64,000 nucleotides of DNA from assembly GCF_014651035.1 (NCBI RefSeq), contig NZ_BMWC01000006.1, forward strand, positions 248,001 to 312,000, in the 5' to 3' direction. Origin of the DNA: Streptomyces lomondensis. Its GTDB lineage: Bacteria; Actinomycetota; Actinomycetes; Streptomycetales; Streptomycetaceae. The position numbers and the translations under genes were made by a program. Under the pieces are notes generated by a model. The model had not been told where the DNA came from, did not search any database, and saw only the letters and a program-made list of their open reading frames with translations. This document shows positions 32,812-41,515 of this stretch, piece by piece. How positions within the stretch are numbered: the stretch's first letter is position 1; every line of letters begins with the position of its first letter.

Positions 32812-34331
32812 CCGCGCCACCAGCTCAACAAGCGCCGCCAGACACCCTTGCGGCCGGGCGGTTCCTCCGTCGTCGGCTGCGGCGGGGCCGGGACCGGCTG
32901 CGGTTGCGCCGGAGCCGGCTGCGGCTGTGCGGCGGCCAGGGCCGGCTGGGGCTGGGCGGCGGCCGGTGCCGGCTGGGGCCCCGGCTGCACCGTGCCGATC
33001 TGCCAGTCCGAGCGCTGCGCGGGGACGGACTTGTGGTTCGGCTGCTCCGACACGTCCTGTGGCGGCTTGGGCGAGAACTGCACCGGCATTTCCACCAGGT
33101 GCCGGGAGGCGATGGACGACGTCCAGCGCAACTCCTCCTCGTCACAGTCGAGTTCCACGTCCGGCAGCCGCATCAGCAGCGCGTCGACGCCGACGTCGGC
33201 GATGGAACGGCCGATGTCCTGGCCGGGGCACTCGTGCGGGCCGCCGCCGAAGGCGAGGTGCGAGCGGTTGCCCTGCATGCTGGCGGACAGGTCCGGCCGC
33301 ACCCTCGGGTCGACGTTGGCCGGGAGCGGGGCGAAGAGCAGCCCGTCGCCCTTGCGGATGCGCTGCCCGCCCAGCTCGGTCTCCTGCTTGGCGAAGTAGG
33401 CGAAGACCGTGCTGAACGGCGGATCGTTCCAGAGCGACTGCTCCACCGCCTCCGGTACCGTCATCTGGCCGCCGTTGAGCTGCGCCCGGAAGCGCGGGTC
33501 GATCAGCACCGCGAGCAGCACGTTCGACAGCAGGTTGGTGGTGGCCTCGTAGGCCGCGAAGAGCACCAGGCGCAGGTGCTCCCTGACCTCGTCGTCGGTC
33601 AGCCGCGCGGGGTGGGTGATCAGGTAGCTGGCGAGGTCCTCCTCCGGCTGGGCGCGGCGCCGGGCGGTGAGCCGGCTCAGGGCGTCCATGACGTAGGTGT
33701 GGCTGGCGATCGCGGTCGCGGTGCCCTTGAGCGCGTCGCGGGCGGCCTCGACGAGACGGTCGTTGTACTCGTCGGGCATGCCGAGGATCTCGCACATCAC
33801 CGCCATCGGCAGGTGCTCGGCGAACTGGCCGACGAGGTCCGCCTCGCCCGCCTCGCAGAACCGGTTGACGATGGCCTGCGTGCTGCGGTTGATGTAGCGG
33901 CGCAGGCTGCGGAAGTCGATGGTCGAGATGGCGCCCTGAACCGCGCCGCGCAGCCGCTTGTGCTCGTCGCCCTCGGCGTGCGAGGCGATGGGCTGCCAGG
34001 CGATGTGCGGCATCAGGGGGTGGTCGGGCTTGACGAGGCCGTCCTTGAGCGGGGTCCAGATACGGCTGTCCCGGCAGAACTGCGTGGGCGAGCGCACCAT
34101 GTGCAGGTTCTCGGCGTGGCCGAGCACGATCCACATCGGCACGTCGTCGTGGAGCAGCACGGGCGCCACGGGGCCGTGCTGCTCCCGCAGTTGCTCGTAC
34201 AGCGCTCCCAGGTCCTCCGCCTCGTGCAGCCGGTGCAGTCCCCCGGGCCCGAGGCCGTGCGCGGGGCAGCCGGGGGGCGGGCCGAGCCGGGTGTCGTCCG
34301 TACCGGACGGGGCGTGGGATTCAGGCGTCAC
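32805..34331 (-). CDS. rarE: Cytochrome P450 lacking the EXXR motif (CYP157-like), conservon protein
   Basis: This 508-aa P450 has the heme ligand Cys368 in FGGGPHECPGQDIG and an I-helix with AAYEATTNLLSN (259-270). The K-helix reads EQSLW at 297-301 where almost all P450s have EXXR. This exact replacement is known for the CYP157 family, in which EQSLW was reported for CYP157C1. The usual acid-alcohol pair of the I-helix is also unusual (Glu-Ala-Thr-Thr). Residues 405-508 are an extra Pro/Gln/Ala-rich tail ending in basic and Trp residues (RRLLSWWRGY) that could contact the membrane. It is the last gene of the conservon, 61 nt after the GTPase gene. The substrate is unknown and catalytic competence is uncertain. 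Confidence 0.93.
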   Translation of the reverse strand: MTPESHAPSGTDDTRLGPPPGCPAHGLGPGGLHRLHEAEDLGALYEQLREQHGPVAPVLLHDDVPMWIVLGHAENLHMVRSPTQFCRDSRIWTPLKDGLVKPDHPLMPHIAWQPIASHAEGDEHKRLRGAVQGAISTIDFRSLRRYINRSTQAIVNRFCEAGEADLVGQFAEHLPMAVMCEILGMPDEYNDRLVEAARDALKGTATAIASHTYVMDALSRLTARRRAQPEEDLASYLITHPARLTDDEVREHLRLVLFAAYEATTNLLSNVLLAVLIDPRFRAQLNGGQMTVPEAVEQSLWNDPPFSTVFAYFAKQETELGGQRIRKGDGLLFAPLPANVDPRVRPDLSASMQGNRSHLAFGGGPHECPGQDIGRSIADVGVDALLMRLPDVELDCDEEELRWTSSIASRHLVEMPVQFSPKPPQDVSEQPNHKSVPAQRSDWQIGTVQPGPQPAPAAAQPQPALAAAQPQPAPAQPQPVPAPPQPTTEEPPGRKGVWRRLLSWWRGY

Positions 34332-34392
34332 AGTGGTCGCTCCGAAACTTTCCAGGTGTCTGGGGGGAGATGTGGGGTGGGCGGGATACCGA

Positions 34393-35013
34393 TCAGGTGC
34401 GCGAGCCCGTCATGGCGAGGGAGTGCAGGAAGCGCATGAGGGTCATCAGGACGTCGCGGCTGGAGGCCCGGCGGCGCGCGTCGCACTCCATGATCGGGAT
34501 GCCCGGGGCGAGGTCGAGGGCCGTACGCAGCTCATCCATGGGATAACGGGGCGCGTCGGGGAAGGAGTTGATGGCGACCACGAACGGCACGCCGCGCTCC
34601 TCCAGGCGCCCCATGACGTCGAAGCTGACCTCCAGCCGGCGGGTGTCGACCAGCACCACCGCGCCGAGCGCGCCCTCGAACAGGCCGTTCCACAGGAACC
34701 AGAAGCGCTGCTGGCCGGGTGTGCCGAAGAGGTACAGCACGAGCTGGTCGGTGATGCTGATCCGGCCGAAGTCCATGGCGACGGTGGTGGCCGTCTTGGT
34801 CGCGGAACCGAAGTTGTCGTCGACACCGATGCCGGCCTGCGTCATGGTCTCCTCGGTGGTCAGCGGTTTGATCTCGCTGACCGAGCCGACCATGGTCGTC
34901 TTGCCGACGCCGAAACCCCCCACGATCACGATCTTGGCCGCGGCCTGTGCCGTGTGGGGCAGCTGGTCCTCGGCCCGGGGGCCCGGGATGGTGTCAGAGC
35001 CTTTGAAGTCCAT
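34393..35013 (-). CDS. rarD: Conservon small GTPase-like protein (CvnD)
   Basis: This 206-aa GTP-binding protein has a P-loop VGGFGVGKTT at about residues 31-40 and a Thr-rich switch I. The switch II site is FGTPGQQRFWFLW, in place of DXXG, and the G4-like motif is NSFPDA instead of NKXD. These deviations are normal for the CvnD/MglA-like group. In the S. coelicolor rar conservon the GTPase works with a membrane kinase-like protein in a G-protein-like complex that restrains aerial mycelium formation. The gene overlaps rarC by 20 nt, indicating translational coupling. Confidence 0.92.
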   Translation of the reverse strand: MDFKGSDTIPGPRAEDQLPHTAQAAAKIVIVGGFGVGKTTMVGSVSEIKPLTTEETMTQAGIGVDDNFGSATKTATTVAMDFGRISITDQLVLYLFGTPGQQRFWFLWNGLFEGALGAVVLVDTRRLEVSFDVMGRLEERGVPFVVAINSFPDAPRYPMDELRTALDLAPGIPIMECDARRRASSRDVLMTLMRFLHSLAMTGSRT

Positions 35014-35392
35014 TCATCACCGCTTCGAGGAGGGAACGGTCGGGGACCGCCTGTCGGACGATCGGGGAGCGCGCGTGCACCAGTTCCGCCGTCAGCAGGT
35101 CGGTGAGCAGCACGCCCATCGCGCTGAACGGCAGACCGAGGTAGGCCGACAGCTCCGCCACGGACAGGGGGGCGGCGCAGAGCCGGAGCAACGCCGCCTG
35201 CTCGGGGGTGGCGGAGGGCGGCGGGTCCACGGCACGCGCCACGATTAACGTCACCAGGTCGAGCTCGGCCCGTTCGCCGTCCGGGCCCGCCACCACGTAC
35301 ATCCGCTCCGGGTTCCCGACCTTGCCCTCGCCCTCCTTGGGCTTGGACGGTTCCGGGGCGGGCTCGCGCCTCTGGCGTTGCGGAGGCGTCAT
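34994..35392 (-). CDS. rarC: Conservon DUF742 protein (CvnC)
   Basis: This 132-aa protein has a Pro/Glu-rich N-terminal tail, then MYVVAGPDGERAELDLVTLI at about 31-50. A winged-helix-like region follows (AALLRLCAAPLSVAELSAYL, then GLPFSAMGVLLTDLLTAELV). It ends LLEAVMNGLQRL. DUF742 proteins are always found in conservons and bind the other components. The ATG overlaps the rarB TGA (ATGA) and its own 3' end overlaps rarD by 20 nt. Confidence 0.92.
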   Translation of the reverse strand: MTPPQRQRREPAPEPSKPKEGEGKVGNPERMYVVAGPDGERAELDLVTLIVARAVDPPPSATPEQAALLRLCAAPLSVAELSAYLGLPFSAMGVLLTDLLTAELVHARSPIVRQAVPDRSLLEAVMNGLQRL

Positions 35393-35796
35393 ACGATCTG
35401 CCCGTTCCGCCGGGGCGGGCTGGTCAGATGGCCGCCGATCCGGACCACCAGGTCGCGCATCATCGCGCTCATCCGGCCGGGTTCGCACCGCACGTCGGAG
35501 AGCACCGCGAGGAAGGCGTTGGCACCGGCGTTCATCAGGTAGAAGTAGCCCTGGTCGATCTCGATCATGACGAGCTTCATCTCGCCGTCGCCGACCGTGA
35601 GTTCCTGGCAGATGCTGCTGGCGAGGGACTGCAGGCCGGCGCAGGCCGCGGCGACCCGGTCGGCCGCGTCGGGCTCGCCGCCGTGGCGGGCGATGCGCAG
35701 ACCGTCGGCCGAGAGCACCACGATCATCTCGATGCCCGGCACGCCGTCGGCGAGCTGCTTGAGCATCCAGTCGAAGTTGCCTCGCTGCTGGATCAC
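35389..35796 (-). CDS. rarB: Conservon roadblock/LC7-domain protein (CvnB)
   Basis: This 135-aa roadblock protein (FDWMLKQLADGVPGIEMIVV, then LSADGLRIARHGG) resembles the GTPase-activating partners of MglA-type GTPases. The conserved EMKLVMIEIDQGYFYLMNAG strand region is present. In the conservon it links the membrane kinase-like protein and the small GTPase. Its ATG overlaps the rarA stop (ATGA) and its stop overlaps the rarC start (ATGA). Length is normal. Confidence 0.93.
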   Translation of the reverse strand: MIQQRGNFDWMLKQLADGVPGIEMIVVLSADGLRIARHGGEPDAADRVAAACAGLQSLASSICQELTVGDGEMKLVMIEIDQGYFYLMNAGANAFLAVLSDVRCEPGRMSAMMRDLVVRIGGHLTSPPRRNGQIV

Positions 35797-37439
35797 TTGA
35801 GGTCCCCCTCGTCATCGGCCTCGGTGGGGGCCGGGTCGTTGAGCAGGTGCAGGTACTTGGTCGGGTTCCGGATGAAGTCGGTCGGGTGGGTGCCGGGTTC
35901 GATGCCCTGCTTGAGTCCCTCCCAGAAGGCCTCGAGGCCCTTGCCGGGGGCGTCGGGGGCCGACATGTCGCGCAGCGGCTTGATCGCGGGCTCGGGCTCC
36001 TGAGTCGCCCAGGGGTTGTGCTCGCCCCGTTCGGCGGCCTCCCGGTCGGCCTTCTCGTTGGCGGCCTGCTGGGCGAGCCGCTCGTGAAGCGGTGTCTTCA
36101 CCCGGCTGCGGCGCTGCGGCAGGCCGTTCGCCGTCCACTCGGTGACCTCGGGGACGTCGTCGTCCTCCAGGGACACCGTCGCGGGGATTTTCGGGCTGGT
36201 GGGGCGTCGCTTCTTGGGCGTGCGCTTCGGTCCCTCGGGGATGCCGACCTTCATGGGGATGCCGGTGGCGCCGATGCCGTGGGCGAGTCCGATACCGGGC
36301 TCGTGGGTGATCATCTCGCTCGGCACGATGAGGATGGCGCGGACGCCGCCGTACGCGGAGGCGCGCAGCGAGACCTGCATGTTGTACGCCGTGCAGAGGC
36401 GGCCCACGACGGCCAGGCCCAGGCGCGGGTGCTCACCGATGTCCTGGAGGTCGACGCCCGCCTTGGCGGCCTCCAGCATGCCCTCGATCCGGGCCCGCGC
36501 CTCCTCGTTGAGGTTGACACCGCCGTCCTCGATCTCGATGCAGACGCCGGTCTGCACCTCGGTGGCGGTGACGTGGACCTTGGTCTGCGGCGGCGAGTAG
36601 CGCGTGGCGTTGTCGAGGAGCTCGGCGGCGGCGTGGATGACCGGCTCGACGTAGATGCCCTTGACGCTGACCTTGGCGATGGAGGCCAGCTGGATGCGCC
36701 GGTACTCCAGGATGCGGGACATGGCGCCGCGCAGGGTGCTGTACAGGGACACCGGCTGGGGCCACTGGCGTCCGGGGCGGCCGCCGCCGAGGACGGAGAC
36801 GGAGTCGGCGAGGCGGCCGATCAGGGCGTTGCCGTGGTCGATGCGCAGCAGGTCGTCGAAGACCTCGGGGTTGCGGCCGTGGTCCTCCTCCATCTCCCGG
36901 AGTTCCTCGGCCTGCTGGTGGATGATCGCCTGCACGCGGCGGGCGACACTGACGAAGGAGCGCGCGGCGGCGTCACGCATCGTCACTTCGCGGTCGACGA
37001 TCTTCAGCACCGTCAGCAGCGTCTCGGCCTGCGGGGCGGGAAGGTCGCGGTACTCGGGGTTGGCCAGGCCGAGCTTGCGAATCACCTCCCTGGGGGATTC
37101 TCCGGTGCTCAGCAGACGGAGCGCCGCGGGGATGATGTCCCGCGAGAAGCGGACCAACTCGTTCTCGTGAGCCGCGATCCGCTGTTCCAGATGCGCGCTG
37201 TGCCGGGCGTGCTCCGCCCGCTGGTTCCGCAGGGCACGGCCGCGGCGCACCGCCTCGGCCGCCGTGGCGATCACCAGCGCGGTGGCGATGCCGCCGCACC
37301 AGCCGACGGCGAGCCGGGCCGGCTCCGCCACCAGGGCGACGGCGGCTCCGGTCGCCGCGGCCATCACTATGGCCGGCAGCAACAGCACGCGCGTGGACGG
37401 CAGTTCACGGCGACCTGGAGGGGATTGAACACTCACCAT
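35793..37439 (-). CDS. rarA: Conservon membrane histidine-kinase-like protein (CvnA)
   Basis: This 548-aa protein has two N-terminal membrane helices (about residues 15-60) and a helical linker (RRGRALRNQRAEHARHSAHL). A helical bundle contains LRIDHGNALIGRLADSVSVL in place of a canonical HisKA. The HATPase domain has an N-box (AAELLDNATRYSPPQT) and G1-like EIEDGGVNLNEEA. The C-terminal 150 residues are disordered and charged. Conservon kinases may not autophosphorylate normally; the rar complex is thought to act as a membrane-associated G-protein-like sensor. ATG 37439 follows AGAAGG; the open extension to 37547 is not supported. It is the first gene of the rarABCDE unit. Confidence 0.9.
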   Translation of the reverse strand: MVSVQSPPGRRELPSTRVLLLPAIVMAAATGAAVALVAEPARLAVGWCGGIATALVIATAAEAVRRGRALRNQRAEHARHSAHLEQRIAAHENELVRFSRDIIPAALRLLSTGESPREVIRKLGLANPEYRDLPAPQAETLLTVLKIVDREVTMRDAAARSFVSVARRVQAIIHQQAEELREMEEDHGRNPEVFDDLLRIDHGNALIGRLADSVSVLGGGRPGRQWPQPVSLYSTLRGAMSRILEYRRIQLASIAKVSVKGIYVEPVIHAAAELLDNATRYSPPQTKVHVTATEVQTGVCIEIEDGGVNLNEEARARIEGMLEAAKAGVDLQDIGEHPRLGLAVVGRLCTAYNMQVSLRASAYGGVRAILIVPSEMITHEPGIGLAHGIGATGIPMKVGIPEGPKRTPKKRRPTSPKIPATVSLEDDDVPEVTEWTANGLPQRRSRVKTPLHERLAQQAANEKADREAAERGEHNPWATQEPEPAIKPLRDMSAPDAPGKGLEAFWEGLKQGIEPGTHPTDFIRNPTKYLHLLNDPAPTEADDEGDLK

Positions 37440-37635
37440 GTGGGCCTTCTGACAGGAGTCGACTGAGGTTCGAGAGGGCTTGCAACGGGGTATGTCATGA
37501 AACTGTCTGGCTCTTCCGCACATTGGGGAACAAGCGCACGAATTCATCTCAAGCCGGTGCGCTGCGGGCGAGCTTAGTCCGACCGGATCATCGCCGTGTC
37601 ATATTCAGCAACTGCCGGAAACCGGTCGCGAAGGG

Positions 37636-37641
37636 ATAGTA
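37636..37641 (-). promoter_or_regulatory. Possible -10 element of the rar conservon
   Basis: TACTAT on the minus strand, in the AT-richest part of the 375-bp gap upstream of rarA, is a good -10 match. No convincing -35 lies 17 nt upstream, so an alternative sigma factor or activator may be involved. Confidence 0.3.
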
Positions 37642-37706
37642 GGCTCATTCCTTTGCACGCTGCGACACCGTTCGAATACGGCCCGTAATGACGAACGGGC
37701 ATACGA

Positions 37707-37765
37707 AAGCCGCTCACCGTGAAGGGTGAACGGCCTTCGGTACAACGCCCCTCTTTTAAGGGGCG
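37707..37765 (-). terminator. Two hairpins ending the helicase transcript
   Basis: One stem pairs CGCCCCT (37746-37752) with AGGGGCG (37759-37765) around CTTTTA. A second, with one mismatch, pairs GCCG-TCACC with GGGTGA-CGGC between 37709 and 37734. Both follow the helicase stop on the minus strand and precede the rar promoter region. Confidence 0.65.
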
Positions 37766-37808
37766 CGGGGAACTGCGCGAGCAACCACGACGAACCGGCA
37801 CCCGCGCA
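37742..37808. repeat. Streptomyces intergenic repeat (GGGGCGCGGGGAACTGCGCGA type)
   Basis: The sequence CCCCTCTTTTAAGGGGCG, followed by CGGGGAACTGCGCGAGCAAC and GACGAACCGGCACCCGCGCA, matches, from memory, a very common Streptomyces intergenic repeat. It is usually found downstream of genes. It is unrelated to the element at 21577. It lies between the helicase stop and the rar promoter and probably acts as a terminator. Confidence 0.6.
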
Positions 37809-37814
37809 ACAAGC

Positions 37815-40619
37815 TCACCCCACCGACGAGTAGGCGACCACACCCCGCAGCAACAGATCCACGGCCTTACGCGCGTTCTTCACCACGGAAGACCCCTGCG
37901 GAGCCGCCGCAGCGATCTGCCCCAGCACGTCAATGACCTGCTTGCACCACCGCACGAAGTCCCCCGCCGGCATCTCCGCCTCGCGCAGCACCTCGTCGAG
38001 CCCCTTCCCCGAGGCCCACATGTACGCGGCCCAGGCGAAGCCGAGATCGGGCTCACGCTGCCCGACCCCCTCGGTCTGGCTGATCCGGAACTCCTCCTCC
38101 AGCGCGTCCAGCCGCCCCCAGATCCGCACCATCTCGCCCAGCGCGGCCTTGGCCTTCCCCGACGGCAGCTTCGGCGCCAGCGCGTCGTCCCCGACGCGTG
38201 CCTCGTACACCAACGCCGAGACACACCCGGCCAGTTCGGCCGGGCCGAGGCCCTCCCAGACACCCTCGCGCAGGCACTCGCTGGCGAGCAGGTCCAGCTC
38301 GCCGTAGAGCCGCGCGAGCCGCTTGCCGTGCTCGGTGACCTCGTCGCCGCGCAGGTAGTCCATCTCGGTCAGCAGCGCCACGATCCGGTCGAACGTCCGG
38401 GCGATCGTGTTCGTACGGCCCTCGATCCGCCGCTCCAGCTGCGAGGTGTCGCGCAGCAGCCGGTGGTAGCGCTCGGCCCAACGGGCGTGGTCCTCACGGT
38501 CGTTGCACCCGTGGCAGGGGTGCGCGCGCAGCGCCGTCCGCAGCCGGGCGATCTCGCGGTCGTCGGCCGCCTGGGAGCGCCGCTTGCCGTGCCGCTCGGC
38601 CGGGATGTGCCCGGCTTTCGTGCGCAGCGCGGAGGCGAGGTCCCGACGGGACTGCGGGGAACGCGGGTTGAAGGACTTCGGGATCCGCATCCGCTCCAGC
38701 GGCTCGACCGGCACCGGGAAGTCGATGGCCGCCAGCCGCTTCACCTGCCGCTCGGCGGTCAGCACCAGCGGGCGCGGCCCGTCGTGGTGGTCGAAGCCGC
38801 GGTGGCCGTTCGAACGGCCCGCGGGCAGGCCCGGGTCCAGCACCAGCGCCAGGCCCGCGTACTTGCCGGTGGGCACGTGGATGACGTCACCGGGCTTCAG
38901 CTTCTCCAGCGAGACGGCGGCCTCCGCGCGCCGCTGCGCCGCGCCCTGCCGGGCCAGCTCGTTCTCCCGGTCCTTCAGCTCGCGGCGCAGCCGGGCGTAC
39001 TCCTCGAAGTCGCCGAGGTGGCAGGTCATGGAGGCCTTGTAGCCCTCCAGGCCCTCCTCGTTGCGCTGCACCTGCCGGGAGATGCCGACGACCGACTTGT
39101 CCGCCTGGAACTGCGCGAACGACGTCTCCAGCAGCTCGCGCGAGCGGTGCCGGCCGAACTGTTCGACCAGGTTCACCGCCATGTTGTACGACGGCTTGAA
39201 GCTGGACCGCAGCGGATACGTACGCGTGCCGGCCAGGCCCGCCAGGTGCTCGGGGTTCATGGCGCGCTGCCACAGCACCACGGCGTGGCCCTCGACGTCG
39301 ATGCCGCGCCGCCCGGCCCGGCCCGTCAACTGCGTGTACTCGCCCGGGGTGATGTCCGCGTGCTGCTCGCCGTTCCACTTGACGAGCTTCTCCAGCACCA
39401 CCGAGCGGGCGGGCATGTTGATGCCGAGGGCGAGGGTCTCGGTCGCGAACACGGCCTTGACCAGCCCGCGCACGAACAGCTCCTCGACGACCTCCTTGAA
39501 GGTCGGCAGCATGCCCGCGTGGTGGGCGGCGATGCCGCGCTCCAGGCCCTCCAGCCACTCGTAGTAGCCGAGGACGTGCAGGTCCTCGTGCGGGATGGAC
39601 GCCGTGCGCTCCTCGACGAGTGCGCGTACCCGGTGGCGCGCCTCCTCGTCGTTGAGCCTGAGGCCCGCGTACAGGCACTGCTGGACGGCGGCCTCGCAGG
39701 CGGCGCGGCTGAAGATGAAGGTGATGGCGGGCAGCAGCCCCTCGGCGTCGAGCCGCTCGATGACCTCGGGCCGGCTCGGCGTCCACACCCGGGAGCGCTG
39801 TCTGCGCTCGCGCTCGCGATCGGCCTCGCGCAGGGACCGGCCGCGCCGGCGGTCCTGGTACGACGGCCGCGTCGCCTCCATGCGGGCCATGCGCGTGAGG
39901 TCGGGGTTGACGGCCTTCTTGTGGCCCTCGCCCTCCTCGAACAGGTCGTACATCCGCCGCCCGGCCAGCACGTGCTGGAACAGCGGCACGGGCCGGTGCT
40001 CGGAGACGATCACCTCGGTGTCGCCGCGGACCGTGTCCAGCCAGTCGCCGAACTCCTCGGCGTTCGACACGGTCGCCGAGAGCGAGACGAGCGTGACCGA
40101 CTCGGGAAGGTGGATGATCACCTCTTCCCAGACGGCGCCGCGGAACCGGTCGGAGAGGTAGTGCACCTCGTCCATGACCACGTAGCCGAGGCCCAGGAGC
40201 GTCTGGGAACCGGCGTACAGCATGTTCCGCAGCACCTCGGTGGTCATCACGACCACCGGGGCGTCGGAGTTGACGCTGTTGTCGCCGGTGAGCAGGCCCA
40301 CCTTGTCCGTGCCGTAGCGGCGGCACAGGTCGGCGTACTTCTGGTTCGACAGTGCCTTGATGGGTGTCGTGTAGAAGCACTTCTTGCCCTGCTGGAGGGC
40401 GAGGTGGACGGCGAACTCGCCGACGATCGTCTTGCCGGAGCCGGTGGGCGCGGCGACCAGCACGCCCTTCCCCGCTTCGAGCGCCTGGCAGGCCTCGATC
40501 TGGAAGGGGTCGAGGCCGAAGTCGTACATCTCGCGGAAGGAGGCGAGCGCGGTGGCCTGCTCGGCAGCGCGCTTGCGGGCTGCCGCGTACCGCTCGGCCG
40601 GTGAGAGATCCTCTGTCAT
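37815..40619 (-). CDS. Ski2/Mtr4-like DEAD/DEAH RNA helicase (HelY-type)
   Basis: This 934-aa superfamily 2 helicase probably unwinds structured RNA during decay or processing. It shows Q-motif region FDPFQIEACQALE-like, Walker A APTGSGKT, motif II MDEVHYLSD, motif III SLSATV and motif VI QLTGRAGRRGID. A C-terminal DSHCT domain of about 180 residues ends it. Between the helicase core and DSHCT is a Cys/His cluster (HPCHGCNDREDH) that could bind zinc. ATG 40619 (MTEDLSPAERYAAARK) starts the conserved region. The upstream open extension is short and unlikely. It is followed by hairpins and a Streptomyces repeat. Confidence 0.93.
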   Translation of the reverse strand: MTEDLSPAERYAAARKRAAEQATALASFREMYDFGLDPFQIEACQALEAGKGVLVAAPTGSGKTIVGEFAVHLALQQGKKCFYTTPIKALSNQKYADLCRRYGTDKVGLLTGDNSVNSDAPVVVMTTEVLRNMLYAGSQTLLGLGYVVMDEVHYLSDRFRGAVWEEVIIHLPESVTLVSLSATVSNAEEFGDWLDTVRGDTEVIVSEHRPVPLFQHVLAGRRMYDLFEEGEGHKKAVNPDLTRMARMEATRPSYQDRRRGRSLREADRERERRQRSRVWTPSRPEVIERLDAEGLLPAITFIFSRAACEAAVQQCLYAGLRLNDEEARHRVRALVEERTASIPHEDLHVLGYYEWLEGLERGIAAHHAGMLPTFKEVVEELFVRGLVKAVFATETLALGINMPARSVVLEKLVKWNGEQHADITPGEYTQLTGRAGRRGIDVEGHAVVLWQRAMNPEHLAGLAGTRTYPLRSSFKPSYNMAVNLVEQFGRHRSRELLETSFAQFQADKSVVGISRQVQRNEEGLEGYKASMTCHLGDFEEYARLRRELKDRENELARQGAAQRRAEAAVSLEKLKPGDVIHVPTGKYAGLALVLDPGLPAGRSNGHRGFDHHDGPRPLVLTAERQVKRLAAIDFPVPVEPLERMRIPKSFNPRSPQSRRDLASALRTKAGHIPAERHGKRRSQAADDREIARLRTALRAHPCHGCNDREDHARWAERYHRLLRDTSQLERRIEGRTNTIARTFDRIVALLTEMDYLRGDEVTEHGKRLARLYGELDLLASECLREGVWEGLGPAELAGCVSALVYEARVGDDALAPKLPSGKAKAALGEMVRIWGRLDALEEEFRISQTEGVGQREPDLGFAWAAYMWASGKGLDEVLREAEMPAGDFVRWCKQVIDVLGQIAAAAPQGSSVVKNARKAVDLLLRGVVAYSSVG

Positions 40620-40704
40620 CGTGCTTTCGAGCGTACCGGGCCGCACTGACAACAGGACGATCATTATCCGGATCGGTCCCTGTGAAACCGGGGATCGGCG
40701 CAGC

Positions 40705-41484
40705 TCAGGGGCCGACGACCCGCACGCCCCCGCGCACGCAGCGCGCGCTCAGCGGAAGCGGGCCGAGCGGCTCCCCGTCCGCGTACCCGGTGACGCCCTC
40801 GGCGGCGATCTCGATCCGGGCCGCCCGCACCACCGTCACTTTCGGATGCTCGACGTGCGTCCCCCGGTACACCCGCGAGCCGTTGCCGACGGCCACGAGG
40901 GTCGCCTCGATCTCGCGGACCTCGCCGCCGTCGAGCCGGATCCGGTACGGCACGGGCCGGAACGCCGCCAGTTCGGCGATCATGGCGAGGTCGTACCTGA
41001 ACCGCCCGGCGGGCCAGTGCATGCGGTTGCCCCGGTCGTTGACGCGGGAGTCGAAGCCGGAGGCGAGGACCGTGCCGAACCAGCGGTCCCCCACCTGACC
41101 GAGGTCCACGTCGTGGATCCGGCCGCACTTGAGGGCGTCGGCGATCATGCGGCCCGCGGCGGCCGGCTCGCGCACGGGCAGGCCGAGGGCGCGGGCGAAG
41201 TCGTTGCCGGTGCCGACGGCGACCAGGCCGAGCGGGGTGCGTGTGCCGGCGACGGCCCGCAGCGCGAGGTTGGCCATGCCGTCACCGCCGACGGCTATCA
41301 GCGCCCCGGTACCGCCCGCGACGGCGGCACGCGCGCGGGTGAGGGCGTCCGCCGCGTCCTCCCCGAGCACCGTACGCACCGAGAAACCGGCCGCCCGCAG
41401 AGCGGAAGCGGCCGGCTGCGCCGCGCGGGCGCCCCGGCCGCGGCCCGCGGTGGGGTTGACGAAGAGGGTGATCTCGCTGGTCAC
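40705..41484 (-). CDS. Diacylglycerol/lipid kinase family protein
   Basis: This 259-aa kinase of the DAGK catalytic family has an N-terminal VNPTAGRGRGARAA segment, the ATP-site motif VGGDGMANLAL and VAVGTGNDFARALGLP. The C-terminal beta-domain ends PLPLSARCVRGGVRVV. It should phosphorylate diacylglycerol or a related lipid at the membrane face. The Thr usual after GGDG is Met here, as seems frequent in actinobacterial members. The GTG start is 31 nt from the tatC stop, so it may be cotranscribed with tatAC. Confidence 0.9.
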   Translation of the reverse strand: MTSEITLFVNPTAGRGRGARAAQPAASALRAAGFSVRTVLGEDAADALTRARAAVAGGTGALIAVGGDGMANLALRAVAGTRTPLGLVAVGTGNDFARALGLPVREPAAAGRMIADALKCGRIHDVDLGQVGDRWFGTVLASGFDSRVNDRGNRMHWPAGRFRYDLAMIAELAAFRPVPYRIRLDGGEVREIEATLVAVGNGSRVYRGTHVEHPKVTVVRAARIEIAAEGVTGYADGEPLGPLPLSARCVRGGVRVVGP

Positions 41485-41515
41485 GGCACCGACCCTAGGA
41501 GCCGCCCGTCGATCT

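Noticed and set aside
37574..37843. 89-aa minus-strand frame upstream of rarA
   Set aside because: Overlaps the helicase end, two hairpins and an intergenic repeat, and lacks a ribosome site.
37719..40604. 961-aa plus-strand open frame opposite the helicase
   Set aside because: Covers the helicase in antisense and has no known family or ribosome site.
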